From Akkermansia muciniphila (GTDB lineage: Bacteria > Verrucomicrobiota > Verrucomicrobiia > Verrucomicrobiales > Akkermansiaceae), in contig CAMDCV010000002.1 in the NCBI GenBank assembly GCA_945890645.1, positions 1 to 64,000 of the forward strand: DNA of 64,000 bases. The letters are read 5' to 3'. Shown in pieces: positions 62,204 to 64,000 of the stretch. The position numbers were made by a program, and so were the translations under genes. Under the pieces are notes generated by a model. The model saw only the letters and a list, made by a program, of their open reading frames with translations. It ran no database searches and was not told where the DNA came from. The first letter of the stretch is position 1; each line of letters starts with the position of its first letter.

Positions 62204-63105
62204 GTGGAACGATTAAAAAATTTTGCTAACAAAATTTCGGCGCAGCGATCTGCTTCGGCGAGTGGCGGTGATGCTAACAAACGCCCTGTTGCCTGCAAGT
62301 CTTTATATGTTGTGAGCTTGCCCTCGCGGCAAAGTTCGGCGACAGCATTTACGATTTTGGATGACGATTTTCGCGCGGGCATGGGCAACAAACCGACTTG
62401 AGCACCACTGCTGAGCGCTTCGTATATCATCGAAACGCTGTCGTTCGTCACCCATGCGCATTGGCTGATGCGCAGTTGTTCCGGGAGCCAATCGGGAGTA
62501 GTTTGTTGATGCGGGTGGAGCGTGGCAGGCAGATGCGAGAGTGAGTCAAGAAAACCCGCAGGACTGCGCCGTGAGTCGGTGATGTGCCAATCGAGTGATG
62601 ATTGCGCAATTACGGTCGTGATAGCCTCACGTAGAGCAACGAGGTCGATGGAAAATTCGTGCGATTCGCCGCCGATGAGGATTAGGCCTTTTAGCTCTTT
62701 TTGATGCGAGTAAACTATGCGATTGAGGGCACCAGTGGTAGGGATGACAGGGTCGGCAATGGGTTTGCCAATGAGATCATGAGTCGGCACGAGACAGGCA
62801 TCGAAACAAGACATCGGCCAACTAGGTTTCATCAACACGATGGCGCGGGCGGTGAGCCAACCACGCAGCAATAGCGCACAAAGATGCGTTCCGTGGCCCG
62901 CGGCGATGATCCAGTCGGGCTTTGGTCCTGCCAAAGCGAGTTTGCGTGCATGGAGAATTCTTTTCCAGAGTGGGACTTCGTTGAGTTCGATGACTCGACA
63001 TTCTGTATTCGTGCGACGCGCGAGCGCATCGGCGAGACCGAGGCTTTGGTTGCGATGACCGGGTTTGCCATCGGAAAGAATCAGAAGTTGCAGGGCCTTA
63101 CTCAT
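62200..63105 (-). CDS. ELM1-family putative glycosyltransferase, second copy
   Basis: LQLLILSDGKPGHRNQSLGLADAL; WIIAAGHGTHLCALLL; CAWVTNDSVSMIYEALSSGAQVGLLPM. Confidence 0.85.
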   Translation of the reverse strand: MSKALQLLILSDGKPGHRNQSLGLADALARRTNTECRVIELNEVPLWKRILHARKLALAGPKPDWIIAAGHGTHLCALLLRGWLTARAIVLMKPSWPMSCFDACLVPTHDLIGKPIADPVIPTTGALNRIVYSHQKELKGLILIGGESHEFSIDLVALREAITTVIAQSSLDWHITDSRRSPAGFLDSLSHLPATLHPHQQTTPDWLPEQLRISQCAWVTNDSVSMIYEALSSGAQVGLLPMPARKSSSKIVNAVAELCREGKLTTYKDLQATGRLLASPPLAEADRCAEILLAKFFNRST

Positions 63106-64000
63106 GATGAGGATTCGGGTAAGGAGCAGCCAAGTGCTCTCACATAATGCCACCAAGTGTGTGGGTCGTCCATTGCCGTCTCCGGCGGCGTGATGCGGAT
63201 ATCGAGCGAGGCATTTTTATGGTCGCACAGGCCGACAGCCATCGGGCTGGATCCGATTTTGTGATGACCCAAGGTAGCGGCATCAGGGCAGAAATATACG
63301 ACGATATCCAGCGGGTAGGATTTCGCGTCGTCCCATTGTTGCAGAACTTTACCAAGATCGGAAATTTGAGAGTCTGCGAAAGTTGCATTTTCAGCGGCAA
63401 AAGTCGGTGGTATATTGATCAGAAAAATTTCCGCATCAGGCTGCTGTCTAACAAGATGCTCGATGGCGGCGGTTGATGCTTGGGCGATGGCTGGGTCGGT
63501 CGAGCCAACGAATGCATAGCGCCATGGTTTGGTGATGCCACCACTCTCTTGCGATTGCCTTGACTGACGCAACTCAAACGGTCTCTTGATCGGCAGTTTC
63601 CAGCGGTTGTGAAACCAAAAGCCATCGCAGGGGCTGGTCGAAAGTGCTTGCTCGACGCCTTTCATCACGCTTTGGGTGGTAATTTTTATGGCAGGGTCAT
63701 GCGCGGTGATATTGATCTGCCAGTGTGCAGGGCGCGTGCGTTTGATGGATACGTAAAACACCACAGCGCCAGTTCGCCGGTGGAGCAATTCCACTAAGGG
63801 CGAGCAAGAGGTCGGCCTACCGAAAAAAGGGGTGAGGCTGCCGGAATTTCCTGCGTGTTGATCTGCGAGAATTCCGAGCATGCCACCCGCGCGCAGTAGC
63901 GTGCAGGATTGACTGAATCCTTCCTTGTTCGAATACAACTGCGTGCCGGATTGCTGCCGTCTTCGCATGGTCATGCGATTCATATACGGGTTATTCAGCG
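63102..64000 (-). CDS. LpxL/HtrB-like lysophospholipid acyltransferase with extra C-terminal domain; N-terminus beyond right edge
   Basis: Frame stays open to 64000 (LNNPYMNRMTMRRRQQSGTQLY); GGMLGILADQHAGNSGSLTPFFGRPTSCSPLVELLHRRTGAVVFYV; then about 140 aa starting PWRYAFVGSTDPAIAQASTAAIEHLVRQQPDAEIFLI. Confidence 0.85.
   Translation of the reverse strand, partial: LNNPYMNRMTMRRRQQSGTQLYSNKEGFSQSCTLLRAGGMLGILADQHAGNSGSLTPFFGRPTSCSPLVELLHRRTGAVVFYVSIKRTRPAHWQINITAHDPAIKITTQSVMKGVEQALSTSPCDGFWFHNRWKLPIKRPFELRQSRQSQESGGITKPWRYAFVGSTDPAIAQASTAAIEHLVRQQPDAEIFLINIPPTFAAENATFADSQISDLGKVLQQWDDAKSYPLDIVVYFCPDAATLGHHKIGSSPMAVGLCDHKNASLDIRITPPETAMDDPHTWWHYVRALGCSLPESSS

Overview
This window looks like an ordinary, gene-dense bacterial chromosome segment. 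The gene families suggest Verrucomicrobiota or another PVC-type bacterium (inference only). I see no rRNA, no convincing tRNA, no CRISPR array, no transposase and no prophage. Most of it is housekeeping: ileS, serS, hisS, aspS, uvrB, a compact uvrC, recQ, lspA, trpA, nuoA, a holB-like gene, sdaA, sbcD, speA and a GSII-type glutamine synthetase. Accessory parts are: an ExbB-ExbD-TPR operon; an RRM protein next to a hairpin-rich 576-bp intergenic region; a hicAB module; a stand-alone TolR-like ORF; tandem small membrane-protein paralogs; a sugar-metabolism cluster interrupted by a PIN-domain module; and, from 55964 to the right edge, a surface-glycan/lipid cluster with two sulfotransferases, two ELM1-family proteins, a GT4, an acyltransferase fusion, a pyruvyl-transferase-like gene, a methyltransferase and a sialyltransferase-like Rossmann protein. 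The observations I rate highest are: a class A PBP whose transpeptidase SxxK and SxN motifs are lost while GT51 motifs remain; a near-consensus sigma-54 (-24/-12) promoter before glnA; the sulfotransferase/ELM1 glycan cluster; a UvrC lacking about 100 central residues; and a terminator-like hairpin with no annotated gene upstream of it. All calls come from reading the sequence and the supplied translations; no database search was run.
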